Assembly (NCBI RefSeq): GCF_015533855.1
Contig: NZ_AP024154.1
Coordinates: 5,229,501 to 5,293,500, forward strand
DNA: 64,000 nucleotides
Direction: 5' to 3'
DNA from: Echinicola sp. 20G
GTDB taxonomy: Bacteria > Bacteroidota > Bacteroidia > Cytophagales > Cyclobacteriaceae
Below are positions 35,300-45,000 of this stretch, in pieces (the stretch's first letter is position 1; every line of letters starts with the position of its first letter). Position numbers and translations under genes: made by a program. The notes under the pieces are model-generated. The model made no database searches. It was given only the letters and a program-made list of their open reading frames with translations, and had not been told where the DNA came from.

Positions 35300-38161
35300 A
35301 TGAATACCAAAAAGTTGTTGATGGCCATTTGCTATTTGGTCCTTATAGGGGCATGCTCTACTCCAGAGCAAAACCTATATCATCAGACGGAAAAAGGAGT
35401 TATCCTCTCCCTTCCCCCATCAGATGATGATTCAGCGCCTCAAATCATAAGGATGGAAGTCATTAGTGAAAAAATCATCAGGGTATCCGCTACCAAAGGC
35501 TCTGAAATAGCAACCGATGAAAGCCTTATGATCACTAACAAACTTCCCCAAACTCCAAAATGGGAGCTAAAGGAAAGTGAAGATTCTTTGATTATCAATA
35601 CAACTTACCTCCAAACCTCAGTATCAAAAACTACTGGAGAAGTAATTTTTAAAGACTCCACAGGTAAAACCCTCCTTCGGGAAGCCAAGCACGGAAAATC
35701 ATTTTCTCCTAATCCTGAAGTTCCAGATGGAAACATGTATACCTTTTCCCAAAGTTTTGATAGCTCAGATAAGGAAGTTTTTTATGGCCTTGGTCAGCAG
35801 CAAACTGGTGTGTTCAATTACAAAGGTTACCATGTTGATCTTACTCAGTACAACTCTGTAGTTGCCGTTCCTTTTATGGTGTCAAGCAAAAATTATGGAA
35901 TTCTTTGGGACAATTATTCAATTACCAAATTCGGGGATGACCGGGAGCCAGTTCCCCTGTCCGAGTTGAGGTTATTTGATCAGTCTGGAAAAGAGGGATT
36001 TTTGACTGCGATTTATGCCAATGACCGCAATACTCCAGAAAAGGGTTTAGTGGAACAGGAAGGTAATATTGCTTACCAATTCCTAGATGATATGGATAAA
36101 ATTCCAGAATCATTTGATATGGCTAATGGAGTGGTTAGCTGGAAAGGAAAAGTTCAAGGGCATCAAAAAGGTGTACACCAATTCTATATGACCTACTCTG
36201 GATACTTAAAAGTATGGCTCGATGGAAAACTGTTGGTGGACAGATGGAGAGAAAGTTGGAATCCAGGTCCAGTTGTTTTTGGCCATGAACTTAATGGTGA
36301 ACCTGTTGACTTTAAAATAGAGTGGATTCCTGAATCCAACCAATCATTTATCAGTCTTAAATATTTGCCACCTTCTCCTCTAAAAACCAATGATACTTTT
36401 ACATTTAAATCAGAAGCAGGAAAAAAACTGGATTATTATTTTATAGCGGGGAATGATATCGATGCCATTATCTCAGGCTATCGGCAATTGACCGGAAAAG
36501 CTCAAATTATGCCTAAATGGGCATTTGGCTTCTGGCAAAGCCGGGAAAGGTATAAAACACAAGAAGAAGTACTGAACACGGTGGCCGAATATCGTAAAAG
36601 GCAAATTCCACTCGATAACATCGTTCAAGATTGGTCTTATTGGCCAGAAAAAGCTTGGGGAAGTCATGATTTTGACAGCACCAGGTTTCCTGATCCTGAT
36701 AAAATGATCGATATGCTTCACAAGGATTACCATACCCATGTAATGATTTCTGTCTGGCCAAAGTTTTATGAAGGCATTGAGCACTATAAACAATTTGAAG
36801 CGCATGGTTGGCTTTATAAACAAAATATAGAAAACCGACAACGTGATTGGATCGGAGAAGGGTATATCAGTACATTTTATGATGCTTTTAACCCGGATGC
36901 CAGAAAAATGTTCTGGGAACAAATCAATGATAAATTGTACAGCAAGGGAATAGATGCCTGGTGGCTGGACGCTACAGAACCTGACATCCTTTCCAATGCT
37001 TCCATCAAACACCGAAAGACATTAATGAACCCCACAGCCGAAGGGTCAGCCACTGAGTTTTTCAATGGCTACTCTTTGGTAAATGCTAAGGGAATTTATG
37101 AAGGACAACGCAGCACCAACCCAGATAAAAGGGTATTTATCCTTACCAGGTCTGCATTTCCCGGCATACAACGATATGGTGCAGCTACTTGGAGTGGAGA
37201 CATTGCCTCCCGGTTTGATGAATTGGAACAGCAAATTCCGGCAGGTCTAAATTTTTCACTTTCTGGACTTCCCTATTGGACAACGGATATCGGAGGATTC
37301 TTTGTAGAAAACAAATATGACCGGCCTGACCCGCAAGGAGATGATCTGGAAGAGTGGCGAGAACTTAATACCCGTTGGTATCAATATGGGACGTTTACAC
37401 CGCTCTATCGATCACATGGTCAATACCCCTATCGAGAAGTGTTTAATATTGCCCCAGAAGGACATCCTGCTTACGAATCGATTGTTTTTTATAATAAACT
37501 GAGGTACAGATTGATGCCTTATATTTATTCACTTGCTGGAAAAGTATATCATGAGGATTATACGATCATGAGGCCTTTGGTCATGGACTTTAATAATGAC
37601 CCTGCCACCTTAGAAATTAAAGATCAATTTATGTTTGGACCGGCACTCATGGTAAATCCTGTTTACAAATATCAAGCAGATAGCCGTCAAATATATTTTC
37701 CAAAAGAAAGTGGTTGGTATGACTTGCTTACTGGCGAATATCATGTTGGTGGTGAAATCAAAACAGTGTCAGCGCCATATGAAAAGATTCCATTATTTGT
37801 TAGGGAAGGTAGTATTATTCCATTTGGCCCTTCCATCCAATATACTGGAGAAAAGCCTGCTGATGAAATCACCTTGATGGTATATGCCGGAAAGGATGGG
37901 GAATTTGATTTGTATGAGGATGAAAACACTAACTATAATTATGAAAAAGGACAATACACTATCATCCCAATCCAATACAATGACCAAAACAAGACATTAA
38001 CAATTGGTAACAGGGAAGGTAGTTTTCCTGGTATGCTTGAACAAAGAAGGTTCAAAATTGTTCTAGTCACTCATGACCAGCCTGTTCCCTTAAGTTTTGA
38101 TCATATGGAAGGAGTGATTGTTGACTATAATGGAGAAGCTAAGATTATTGAAATTGAATAA
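35300..38161 (+). CDS. GH31 glycosidase lipoprotein with PA14 insert, probable alpha-xylosidase
   Basis: 953 residues. The signal peptide ends in a lipobox (IGACS, Cys at about 19), so it is lipid-anchored. It comprises an N-terminal beta-sandwich, a PA14-type domain inserted at about 255-365 (FYMTYSGYLKVWLDGKLLVDRW), the (beta/alpha)8 barrel from about 400, and C-terminal beta domains. The catalytic nucleophile is Asp near 557 in WWLDATEPD and the acid/base is Asp near 634 in WSGDIASRFDEL; both are intact. A PA14 insert is known in xyloglucan-active alpha-xylosidases of Bacteroidota and Cellvibrio, so alpha-xylosidase is favoured over alpha-glucosidase. It is a single gene with a good promoter and terminator. 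Confidence 0.92.
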   Translation: MNTKKLLMAICYLVLIGACSTPEQNLYHQTEKGVILSLPPSDDDSAPQIIRMEVISEKIIRVSATKGSEIATDESLMITNKLPQTPKWELKESEDSLIINTTYLQTSVSKTTGEVIFKDSTGKTLLREAKHGKSFSPNPEVPDGNMYTFSQSFDSSDKEVFYGLGQQQTGVFNYKGYHVDLTQYNSVVAVPFMVSSKNYGILWDNYSITKFGDDREPVPLSELRLFDQSGKEGFLTAIYANDRNTPEKGLVEQEGNIAYQFLDDMDKIPESFDMANGVVSWKGKVQGHQKGVHQFYMTYSGYLKVWLDGKLLVDRWRESWNPGPVVFGHELNGEPVDFKIEWIPESNQSFISLKYLPPSPLKTNDTFTFKSEAGKKLDYYFIAGNDIDAIISGYRQLTGKAQIMPKWAFGFWQSRERYKTQEEVLNTVAEYRKRQIPLDNIVQDWSYWPEKAWGSHDFDSTRFPDPDKMIDMLHKDYHTHVMISVWPKFYEGIEHYKQFEAHGWLYKQNIENRQRDWIGEGYISTFYDAFNPDARKMFWEQINDKLYSKGIDAWWLDATEPDILSNASIKHRKTLMNPTAEGSATEFFNGYSLVNAKGIYEGQRSTNPDKRVFILTRSAFPGIQRYGAATWSGDIASRFDELEQQIPAGLNFSLSGLPYWTTDIGGFFVENKYDRPDPQGDDLEEWRELNTRWYQYGTFTPLYRSHGQYPYREVFNIAPEGHPAYESIVFYNKLRYRLMPYIYSLAGKVYHEDYTIMRPLVMDFNNDPATLEIKDQFMFGPALMVNPVYKYQADSRQIYFPKESGWYDLLTGEYHVGGEIKTVSAPYEKIPLFVREGSIIPFGPSIQYTGEKPADEITLMVYAGKDGEFDLYEDENTNYNYEKGQYTIIPIQYNDQNKTLTIGNREGSFPGMLEQRRFKIVLVTHDQPVPLSFDHMEGVIVDYNGEAKIIEIE

Positions 38162-38208
38162 CATTCAATTTATTTAAATAAAAGTTAATTTTGGGTTTTA
38201 TGTTTATT

Positions 38209-38243
38209 AAAAAGGGCTTATCTGAGAAATAGGCCCTTTTTTT
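38209..38243 (+). terminator. Terminator of the GH31 gene
   Basis: AAAAAGGGC (38209-38217) pairs with GCCCTTTTT (38233-38241), followed by further T. A-rich flanking on the other side may let it also stop acnA transcripts, which end at 38271. Confidence 0.88.
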
Positions 38244-38270
38244 ATGGATAGTAAGAAGTTAAACTGTTAT

Positions 38271-41048
38271 TTAATCTTGTTTTAGGAATTGTCTTAATAC
38301 ATAATGGAGTATACCTCCATTTTTATAGTAAGCCACTTCCACTTCCGAATCCAATCGACAAATTACTTCAAAATTGACTTTGGCATCTCCGTCTTTCTCT
38401 GCTGTCACTTCCAGTTTTTTCAATGGACTCAATCCATCACTTATCCCTACTATACTGATCTTTTCATTTCCTTCTAGACCCAAGCTAGCAGCAGACTGCC
38501 CGTCTTGATATTGCAAAGGCAATACACCCATTCCAACTAAGTTAGAACGGTGAATACGCTCATAACTTTCAGCAATAACGGCTTTAATTCCCAAAAGATT
38601 AGTCCCTTTGGCAGCCCAATCCCTTGAGGAGCCACTGCCATATTCCTTTCCTGCCAACACCACCAATGGCGTATCTGTTGCTATATATTTTTCTGCAGCT
38701 TCAAAAATGGTCATTTCTTCTCCCGAAGGAATGTGGGTTGTGTAACCTCCTTCGCGGGTTGCCAATTGATTTTTTATCCGAACATTGGCAAACGTTCCTC
38801 TGACCATCACCTCATCATTACCACGCCTAGAACCATATGAATTAAAATTTTTCTTCTCCACTCCTCTTCCCACTAAATACTGACCTGCTGGAGAGGATTC
38901 CGCAAAAGCACCTGCTGGAGAAATGTGGTCTGTAGTAATGGAATCTCCCAACTTTAGCAACACATGACCATTCACAATATTTTGAGGAATTGGCACTTCA
39001 CTGGAAATCCCCTTGAAAAATGGAGCTTCCTTAATGTATGTCGATTTATCTGACCATTTGTATACTTGATCACTTGGTGCTTCTAGGCTTTTCCACTGTT
39101 CATTTCCTTCAAAGATTTCTCCGTAATTCTTTTCAAAATCGCCTGGGCTAAGCACTTTGCCCATCACTTCAAAAATCTCATCATTACTTGGCCAAATATC
39201 TTTCAAATAAACAGGCTCTAAATTCGGGTCATAACCCAATGGTTCGTTATTGAGGTCCACATCTACCCTTCCTGCCAAGGCATAGGCTACTACCAGCATG
39301 GGAGACATCAAATAATTCATTTTTACCTGTGGGTGCACCCTAGCTTCAAAATTCCTATTTCCTGATAATACCGAAGCAACCACCAAGTCATTCTCCTCAA
39401 CGGCATGTGCTATGTGCTTTGGCAATGGTCCTGAATTCCCGATACAAGATGTACAACCATAACCAACCACATGGAAGCGTAGGGCCTCCAAATCATCTAA
39501 AAGGCCTGAAGCTTCCAAATAATCTGTTACAACCTTTGACCCTGGAGCCAAAGAAGTCTTGACCCATGGTTTCACATCCAATCCTCTCTCACGGGCTTTT
39601 TGAGCTACCAGGCCAGCACCGATCATCACACTTGGATTGGAAGTATTGGTACAGGAGGTAATCGCTGCTATGACAATGCTTCCATCCGATAATGCAAACT
39701 CTTCATTATTGATTTTTACTTCTACCGTTTTTAGCCCCTTTTTGGTCTTGGTGGCTATTTCAACATCATCTGGTAAATCACCAGGCTCATCCACTGGCTG
39801 GCCACCTCCCTCACTGAACCACCTACTTTTATCTCTTTTGTCAATTGGAATGTATTCTCTTCCATGGACCTCCTGAAGTAAGTCTCCAAATTTTTCTTTG
39901 AAGTTTCTAACCAAAATCTTATCCTGAGGACGCTTAGGACCAGAAACAGTTGGCTCCACGGTACTTAAATCAAGTTCAACCAAACTGCTATAATTGATCA
40001 ATTCCTCATCCTTTCTCCATAGCATATTGGCTTTGGCATAATCCTCCACCAATTTGATCTGGTCTTTGGGGCGGTTGGTCTTTTCCATATAATCCAAGGT
40101 GCGGTCATCAATTGGAAAATAGGTTACCGTACAGCCAAATTCAGGCGACATATTTGAAATGGTTGCCCTATCCGGCACAGTCAGGTTATCCAATCCAGGC
40201 CCAAATACCTCTACAAACTTACCTACCACTCCATGTTTTCTAAGCAATTCGGTAATGGTTAATACCATGTCTGTTGCGGTCGTCCCTAGAGGCAATTTCC
40301 CAGTCAACTTTAACCCCACCACTTCAGGCATGATAAAATAGATGGGTTGGCCCAAAAGCGCCGCCTCAGCTTCAATACCTCCTACTCCCCAACCTACAAC
40401 ACCTATTCCATTGACCATTGGGGTATGTGAGTCTGTTCCTACCAAAGTATCTGGAAAAACATTTCCATCGCGTTCTATTACACCTTGTGCCAAATATTCC
40501 AAGTTTACTTGGTGACAAATCCCCATGCCTGGCGGGACCACCGAGAAATTATCAAATGATTTTTGGGCCCACTTTAAAAACTCATAGCGTTCTCCATTTC
40601 GCTCGTACTCGACATCCACATTCTTCTTGTAGGAATAATTTGTACCAAAATAATCTACTTGAACAGAATGGTCCACCACCAAATCTACAGGAATAAGTGG
40701 GTTAATTTTCTGTGGGTCTTTCCCTTTTCTGACAGCCTCAGCCCTCAAGGAAGCAATATCGACAACAGCCGGTACACCTGTAAAGTCCTGCATCAGCACT
40801 CGTGCCGGTTTGTAAGGAATATCCTTGTCCGACCGCTCAGGTTTCCAGTTTAAAAGTGTTTCTGTATGTTCCTTGGTAATCGCAAAATCATCGTAGTTTC
40901 TGAGGGCATTTTCCAGCAGAATTCTCACTGAAAATGGAAGTTTTTTGACCTCATGACCTTGGTCCTCCAATGCTTCCAAACTCCAATAATTCAAGGTTCC
41001 CTTTGCTGACTCAAGTTGTTTTTTGATGTTGTACGGATCGAGTGACAT
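38271..41048 (-). CDS. acnA: Aconitate hydratase, AcnA/IRP1 type
   Basis: Citric-acid-cycle enzyme isomerising citrate and isocitrate with a 4Fe-4S cluster. It has 925 residues from the ATG at 41048 (MSLDPYNIKKQLESAKGTL). An upstream ATG at 41081 would add 11 residues that do not fit the family. Cluster ligands: Cys in TSCTNTSNPSV (about 466), and two Cys in GYGCTSCIGNSG (about 531-534). Also present are VGTDSHTPMVNG (about 205) and the swivel-domain motif YGSGSSRDWAAKG (about 790). The long form is that of AcnA rather than AcnB or the 750-residue mitochondrial type. Single-gene unit. Confidence 0.96.
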   Translation of the reverse strand: MSLDPYNIKKQLESAKGTLNYWSLEALEDQGHEVKKLPFSVRILLENALRNYDDFAITKEHTETLLNWKPERSDKDIPYKPARVLMQDFTGVPAVVDIASLRAEAVRKGKDPQKINPLIPVDLVVDHSVQVDYFGTNYSYKKNVDVEYERNGERYEFLKWAQKSFDNFSVVPPGMGICHQVNLEYLAQGVIERDGNVFPDTLVGTDSHTPMVNGIGVVGWGVGGIEAEAALLGQPIYFIMPEVVGLKLTGKLPLGTTATDMVLTITELLRKHGVVGKFVEVFGPGLDNLTVPDRATISNMSPEFGCTVTYFPIDDRTLDYMEKTNRPKDQIKLVEDYAKANMLWRKDEELINYSSLVELDLSTVEPTVSGPKRPQDKILVRNFKEKFGDLLQEVHGREYIPIDKRDKSRWFSEGGGQPVDEPGDLPDDVEIATKTKKGLKTVEVKINNEEFALSDGSIVIAAITSCTNTSNPSVMIGAGLVAQKARERGLDVKPWVKTSLAPGSKVVTDYLEASGLLDDLEALRFHVVGYGCTSCIGNSGPLPKHIAHAVEENDLVVASVLSGNRNFEARVHPQVKMNYLMSPMLVVAYALAGRVDVDLNNEPLGYDPNLEPVYLKDIWPSNDEIFEVMGKVLSPGDFEKNYGEIFEGNEQWKSLEAPSDQVYKWSDKSTYIKEAPFFKGISSEVPIPQNIVNGHVLLKLGDSITTDHISPAGAFAESSPAGQYLVGRGVEKKNFNSYGSRRGNDEVMVRGTFANVRIKNQLATREGGYTTHIPSGEEMTIFEAAEKYIATDTPLVVLAGKEYGSGSSRDWAAKGTNLLGIKAVIAESYERIHRSNLVGMGVLPLQYQDGQSAASLGLEGNEKISIVGISDGLSPLKKLEVTAEKDGDAKVNFEVICRLDSEVEVAYYKNGGILHYVLRQFLKQD

Positions 41049-41205
41049 ATGTTTGATGTTATTGGTTAAAAAGACTTGCATATTAATAACTACCTTAAAA
41101 ACAGATTGATTCCTTGAAAGGTGTTTTTTAAATTAATTGTCATTACTTTAACAAGCGGAAATTCTTCCAAAATTCATCAAAGAACCACCTGAATTCATCA
41201 AATAA

Positions 41206-42252
41206 ATGAAAGTAGCTTTATATGTTTTTTCAATATTAATTATTGGAGCAACTCTCATGCCATTAGTAAAAAAAGACTATTGGACCTTTAGGGTTTTTGA
41301 TTATCCACGCTTCCAAAAGCTAATATTGATATCGACATTGATAATTCTTTGGTTTTTTGAAGATTACAATGAATTACGAAAAGTAGATTTTGCCATCCTA
41401 ACGATACTTATATTACTCTTTTTTTACCTTTTAAAGCAAATCATCCCCTATTCTCCCTTCAGTACCAAAATGGTAAAATCTGCCTATAAGAAGGATAAAA
41501 CCACTTTGTCCCTTCTCACCGGAAATGTCTATCAATACAACAGGGACTATGCTAAATGCTTGGACTTAATCGAAAAAATTTCACCAGATGTTTTTATGCT
41601 GGTTGAAACAGATCAAGCTTGGGCTGATGAAGTGGCTAAACTTAAGAAAGATTATGAGTACCATGTTGAGTTACCTCTGGACAATACATACGGCATGCTG
41701 TTTTATTCCAAAATACCATTAATGAATACCTCTATCAATTACTTGATTGATGAAGATATTCCTTCCATTTTTACAGATTTGGATCTAGGTGATCAAGTCG
41801 TTAGGATTTACGGCATTCACCCTACACCTCCTGTGCCTGGAGAAAATACCCACAGCACTGAGCGCGATGCAGAAATCCTTTTGGTAGGTGAAAAGGCAAA
41901 AGCCTACGGAAAACCATGTATCATAATGGGAGATCTCAATGATGTTGCGTGGAGTTATACGACGGAACTCTTTCTAAAAATTAGCGGAATGGGTGACCCT
42001 AGAAGAGGGAGGGGTATGTACAATACTTTCCATGCAAAATACCCTATGCTTAGATGGCCTCTAGACCATATTTTCGTCAGTAATCATTTCAAGGTGAAAA
42101 AGCTAAAAGTACAACCTGGTATTGGTTCTGACCACTTTCCGATTAGCATCGAACTGGTATTGGACGAAACAGTGGAAAATGAAGAGTTAAAAGCTGATCA
42201 GGAAGAGAAAATAGAGGCAAAGGAGAAAATTATCAGCGGCATTGAATTTTAA
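41206..42252 (+). CDS. Membrane-anchored endonuclease/exonuclease/phosphatase (EEP) family protein
   Basis: 348 residues. Two to three hydrophobic segments in the first 90 residues (about 3-20, 39-50 and 63-80) anchor a C-terminal EEP domain (about 105-325), probably facing the periplasm. Catalytic landmarks are all present: Asn in LTGNVYQ, Glu in FMLVETDQ (about 141), His in YGIHPTP (about 205), Asp/Asn in MGDLNDVAW (about 241), Asp-His in WPLDHIFVS and GSDHFPI (about 307). The tail is highly charged (EELKADQEEKIEAKEKI). The substrate could be a phospholipid, nucleic acid or phosphosugar. It is divergent from acnA. Confidence 0.88.
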   Translation: MKVALYVFSILIIGATLMPLVKKDYWTFRVFDYPRFQKLILISTLIILWFFEDYNELRKVDFAILTILILLFFYLLKQIIPYSPFSTKMVKSAYKKDKTTLSLLTGNVYQYNRDYAKCLDLIEKISPDVFMLVETDQAWADEVAKLKKDYEYHVELPLDNTYGMLFYSKIPLMNTSINYLIDEDIPSIFTDLDLGDQVVRIYGIHPTPPVPGENTHSTERDAEILLVGEKAKAYGKPCIIMGDLNDVAWSYTTELFLKISGMGDPRRGRGMYNTFHAKYPMLRWPLDHIFVSNHFKVKKLKVQPGIGSDHFPISIELVLDETVENEELKADQEEKIEAKEKIISGIEF

Positions 42253-42338
42253 TTAAACAGCCAATTTTAAACTTAAACTGACAAATATAGACTACTAATT
42301 GTAAAACTATTCTATCTTCATCAGTTGAATTGAAAAAT

Positions 42339-42364
42339 AAAAAGGCGTCTTTTGACGCCTTTTT
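42339..42364. terminator. Bidirectional terminator between the EEP gene and mlaD
   Basis: A perfect 11-bp stem (AAAAAGGCGTC with GACGCCTTTTT) has a TTTT loop. T tracts are present on both strands, so it serves both converging units. Confidence 0.92.
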
Positions 42365-42388
42365 GTTTCTGTATTTGCACAAATAATG

Positions 42389-43381
42389 CTATTCCTTAGC
42401 CGCCTCTTCGGCTGCTTTGGCTTCTGCTTTTTCTTTTCTTTTATGCGCCTTTCTCATGATCCAAGCATATTTCAATGCTTCCAAGTTTTCATTTAGCAAC
42501 TCGGTCGTGGTTTCGGTATTTTCAAGAGAGCTCTTAATGAATTCAGCAAATTCCTCATCATTCAAAAGCATGCCGATTGCATTGTCAGTTGTGGTGAGCT
42601 TCCCACTGGCATCTTTGAAATTGGCAGCTGCCGCTGAAGCCTCTTCACTGGTCTTTTCAAACTCATTTGCTGTTTTTCTCAAGCTATTGAATACAGTTGT
42701 ATCTGTAGATAGTTCATAAAGTAAAGTACCTTCTTTATTCAGCCCTGATGAGAAATTTTTCAAGTCGGCAGTCATTCGGCTGCTGTTGCTGGCGGTTTGC
42801 TCCAAGTTAGTCATGATTTTCTTGAAATTTTCAGCCAACAGACTATCTGTCAATACTGCACCAACAATACCTTCCCCATTGGCGATTTTACCTGTCAGCA
42901 CCTTTAGGTCATTGGTAATAGAAACCAAATTTTGATTATTCTCTTGTAAGGTCTCCATCATGTTATCCGTATCCAACGGCATCACAGCCTGTAACCTATC
43001 CCCATCCTCAATTGCAGGTGCTTGGGTGGTTCCTCCGTAAATCACAATGATTTTGTTACCGATCAAACCATCTGAGCTAATGGTTGCCTTAGAGTCTTTT
43101 CTAATGAATTCCTTCGTATCGGCATCCACATTCATTTCGATTTCCACTTGGGAATCTCCATAAAACTTAATGGAAGTTACGGTTCCTATTTTCACCCCAG
43201 AAAACCATACATTATTTCCTGGCTGCAGACCTTCCACATCGTCAAAAACCGCCTTCAGTTTTACACTCTTTACAAAAATTTTCTGTTGAGCACCTAAAGT
43301 CAAAATTCCAGATACTGCAATAATGATCCCTATCAGTACGAAGATCCCGACAACTACTGATTTCTTATTATCATTTCTCAT
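42389..43381 (-). CDS. mlaD: MlaD/MCE-family phospholipid-transport protein
   Basis: Membrane-anchored MCE protein that forms the periplasmic substrate-binding ring of the Mla phospholipid transporter. It has 330 residues: one N-terminal transmembrane segment (about 9-29), an MCE domain (about 38-118, with AVFDDVEGLQPGNNVWFSGVKIGTV and SSDGLIGNKIIVIYGG), then a long helical part (about 150-310) and a Lys/Glu/Ala-rich tail. The long helical extension suits oligomeric tunnel formation. It overlaps the mlaF stop by 1 nt. No separate MlaC or MlaA is adjacent. Confidence 0.92.
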   Translation of the reverse strand: MRNDNKKSVVVGIFVLIGIIIAVSGILTLGAQQKIFVKSVKLKAVFDDVEGLQPGNNVWFSGVKIGTVTSIKFYGDSQVEIEMNVDADTKEFIRKDSKATISSDGLIGNKIIVIYGGTTQAPAIEDGDRLQAVMPLDTDNMMETLQENNQNLVSITNDLKVLTGKIANGEGIVGAVLTDSLLAENFKKIMTNLEQTASNSSRMTADLKNFSSGLNKEGTLLYELSTDTTVFNSLRKTANEFEKTSEEASAAAANFKDASGKLTTTDNAIGMLLNDEEFAEFIKSSLENTETTTELLNENLEALKYAWIMRKAHKRKEKAEAKAAEEAAKE

Positions 43382-44130
43382 TATTTAATGAAATTATAGT
43401 CATAAAATGATTTCACTCTTTGATCGGATGGATTTCCAAAAACATCCTCAAACTTGCCTTCTGAACCAAAAACTCCATCCAGAAGTACCGCCACCCTATC
43501 GCCAGTGTCTCTGGCACAGGTCAAGTCATGGGTAATGATGATTGATGAAGTATTGTAGTTTTCCCGTACTTCATTGATCAGGTTATTGATATCACTACAG
43601 GTAATTGGGTCCAAGCCGGCTGTTGGTTCATCATAAAGCATAATCTCTGGCTTTAAGATCAGGGTCCTGGCAATACCGATTCTTTTTCTTTGTCCACCTG
43701 ACAACTCTGATGGCATTTGGTTGATGGTTTGGGAGAGTCCAACGGCGTCTAACACTTCTTCCACCATCTTATTCTTCTCTCCTTTGGTAAGCCCTTTAAC
43801 ATTTCTTACTAGGGGAAATTCCAAGTTCTCTCTTACAGTCATACTATCGTACAACGCACTGGCTTGAAAAGAAAACCCAATCTTTAATCTTAAATCGTTT
43901 AATTCCTTTGAAGATAACTTAGATACCTCTCTACCCAGAACCTGCATCTTGCCTTCGTCCTGCGTCAAAAGACCAACCATGATCTTGATCAAAACCGATT
44001 TGCCAGTCCCAGATTTACCTAATACTACAACATTCTCACCTTTGTACAAATCCAGATCAACGCCCATGAGCACATCAAGGTCCCCAAAAGACTTCATTAA
44101 CCCTCTTACTTCTACTACCTTTTCTCTCAT
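43381..44130 (-). CDS. mlaF: Mla transporter ATP-binding protein
   Basis: Cytosolic ATPase of the MlaFEDB-type phospholipid transporter, 249 residues. Walker A is GKSGTGKSVL (about 38-47), the signature is LSGGQRKRIG (about 143-152), Walker B is IMLYDEPTAGLDP (about 163-175), and the switch His is in IIITHDLT. It is the middle gene of mlaE-mlaF-mlaD, with a 3-nt gap after mlaE and a 1-nt overlap with mlaD. Confidence 0.95.
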   Translation of the reverse strand: MREKVVEVRGLMKSFGDLDVLMGVDLDLYKGENVVVLGKSGTGKSVLIKIMVGLLTQDEGKMQVLGREVSKLSSKELNDLRLKIGFSFQASALYDSMTVRENLEFPLVRNVKGLTKGEKNKMVEEVLDAVGLSQTINQMPSELSGGQRKRIGIARTLILKPEIMLYDEPTAGLDPITCSDINNLINEVRENYNTSSIIITHDLTCARDTGDRVAVLLDGVFGSEGKFEDVFGNPSDQRVKSFYDYNFIK

Positions 44131-44133
44131 AGC

Positions 44134-44931
44134 TTAGGACAATCTAATGAAGTTAACAATCTGTAAGGCCAACAACTCTTCAATGAAGATCAAAAACATC
44201 GCCAAGACCACGGAAGCATTGGCTGCTTTGCCTACCCCTTCTGTTCCTTTAGAAGAATGATAACCTTTATAGCATCCAACTATGCCAATGGTAAAACCGA
44301 ATACCAATGACTTTAATATGGAAGAAAATATATCCAAAAAAGATATGGCCTCAAATACCTGTACAAAATAGGTGGAGAAACTCACGCTTTCATTGCTACT
44401 GACAGAAAGGAATGCTCCCATCAGTGCCACAAAATCCGTATACATCACCAAAATAGGAATCATAAAGGTCGTTGCCAATACTCGTGTCACCACTAAAAAC
44501 TTAAAAGGATTGGTGGCTGACACCTCCATGGCATCAATCTGTTCTGTCACTTTCATAGATCCTATTTCTGCCCCTATACTGGATCCCACCTTACCAGCAG
44601 CAATCAGTGCAGTCACCAAGGGGCCCATTGCCCTCACAATGGCAATGGAAATCAATGCTGGTAACCAAGAAGTAGCCCCAAATTCCGAGAGAGAAGGTCT
44701 TGACTGGTTAGTAAAAACAATACCTACGATAAAGCCCGTCAAAGAAATCAATGGCAATGAATTATATCCGATTTGATAACATTGCCTGATAACTTCCTTA
44801 AACTCATAGGGTGGAAACCACACCTCCTTAAAGAAGCGCCTCACAAACGAAAAAGCGTCTGCAAGACCTAGCATCATTTTATCTATCTTGGGGCTTAGAA
44901 AATGCTCTTTGTTAGTTGATTTGTCAGCCAT
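44134..44931 (-). CDS. mlaE: Mla transporter permease
   Basis: Inner membrane permease of the Mla system, 265 residues with about five to six hydrophobic segments. Family motifs are ISLTGFIVGIVFTNQSRPSL-like sequence (about 58-77), GPLVTALIAAGKVGSSIGAEIGSMKVTEQIDAMEV (about 111-145) and a GCYKGYHSSKGTEGVGKA loop near 220. It is the first gene of the mlaEFD operon; its start codon is separated from the PAS-DHp-REC gene by 69 bp. Confidence 0.95.
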   Translation of the reverse strand: MADKSTNKEHFLSPKIDKMMLGLADAFSFVRRFFKEVWFPPYEFKEVIRQCYQIGYNSLPLISLTGFIVGIVFTNQSRPSLSEFGATSWLPALISIAIVRAMGPLVTALIAAGKVGSSIGAEIGSMKVTEQIDAMEVSATNPFKFLVVTRVLATTFMIPILVMYTDFVALMGAFLSVSSNESVSFSTYFVQVFEAISFLDIFSSILKSLVFGFTIGIVGCYKGYHSSKGTEGVGKAANASVVLAMFLIFIEELLALQIVNFIRLS

Positions 44932-45000
44932 AAAATTTAGATGAAAGTGCGAAACTAATAATTTTAGCCCGATAAGACTTATTTAAAAGAGATTATTCCA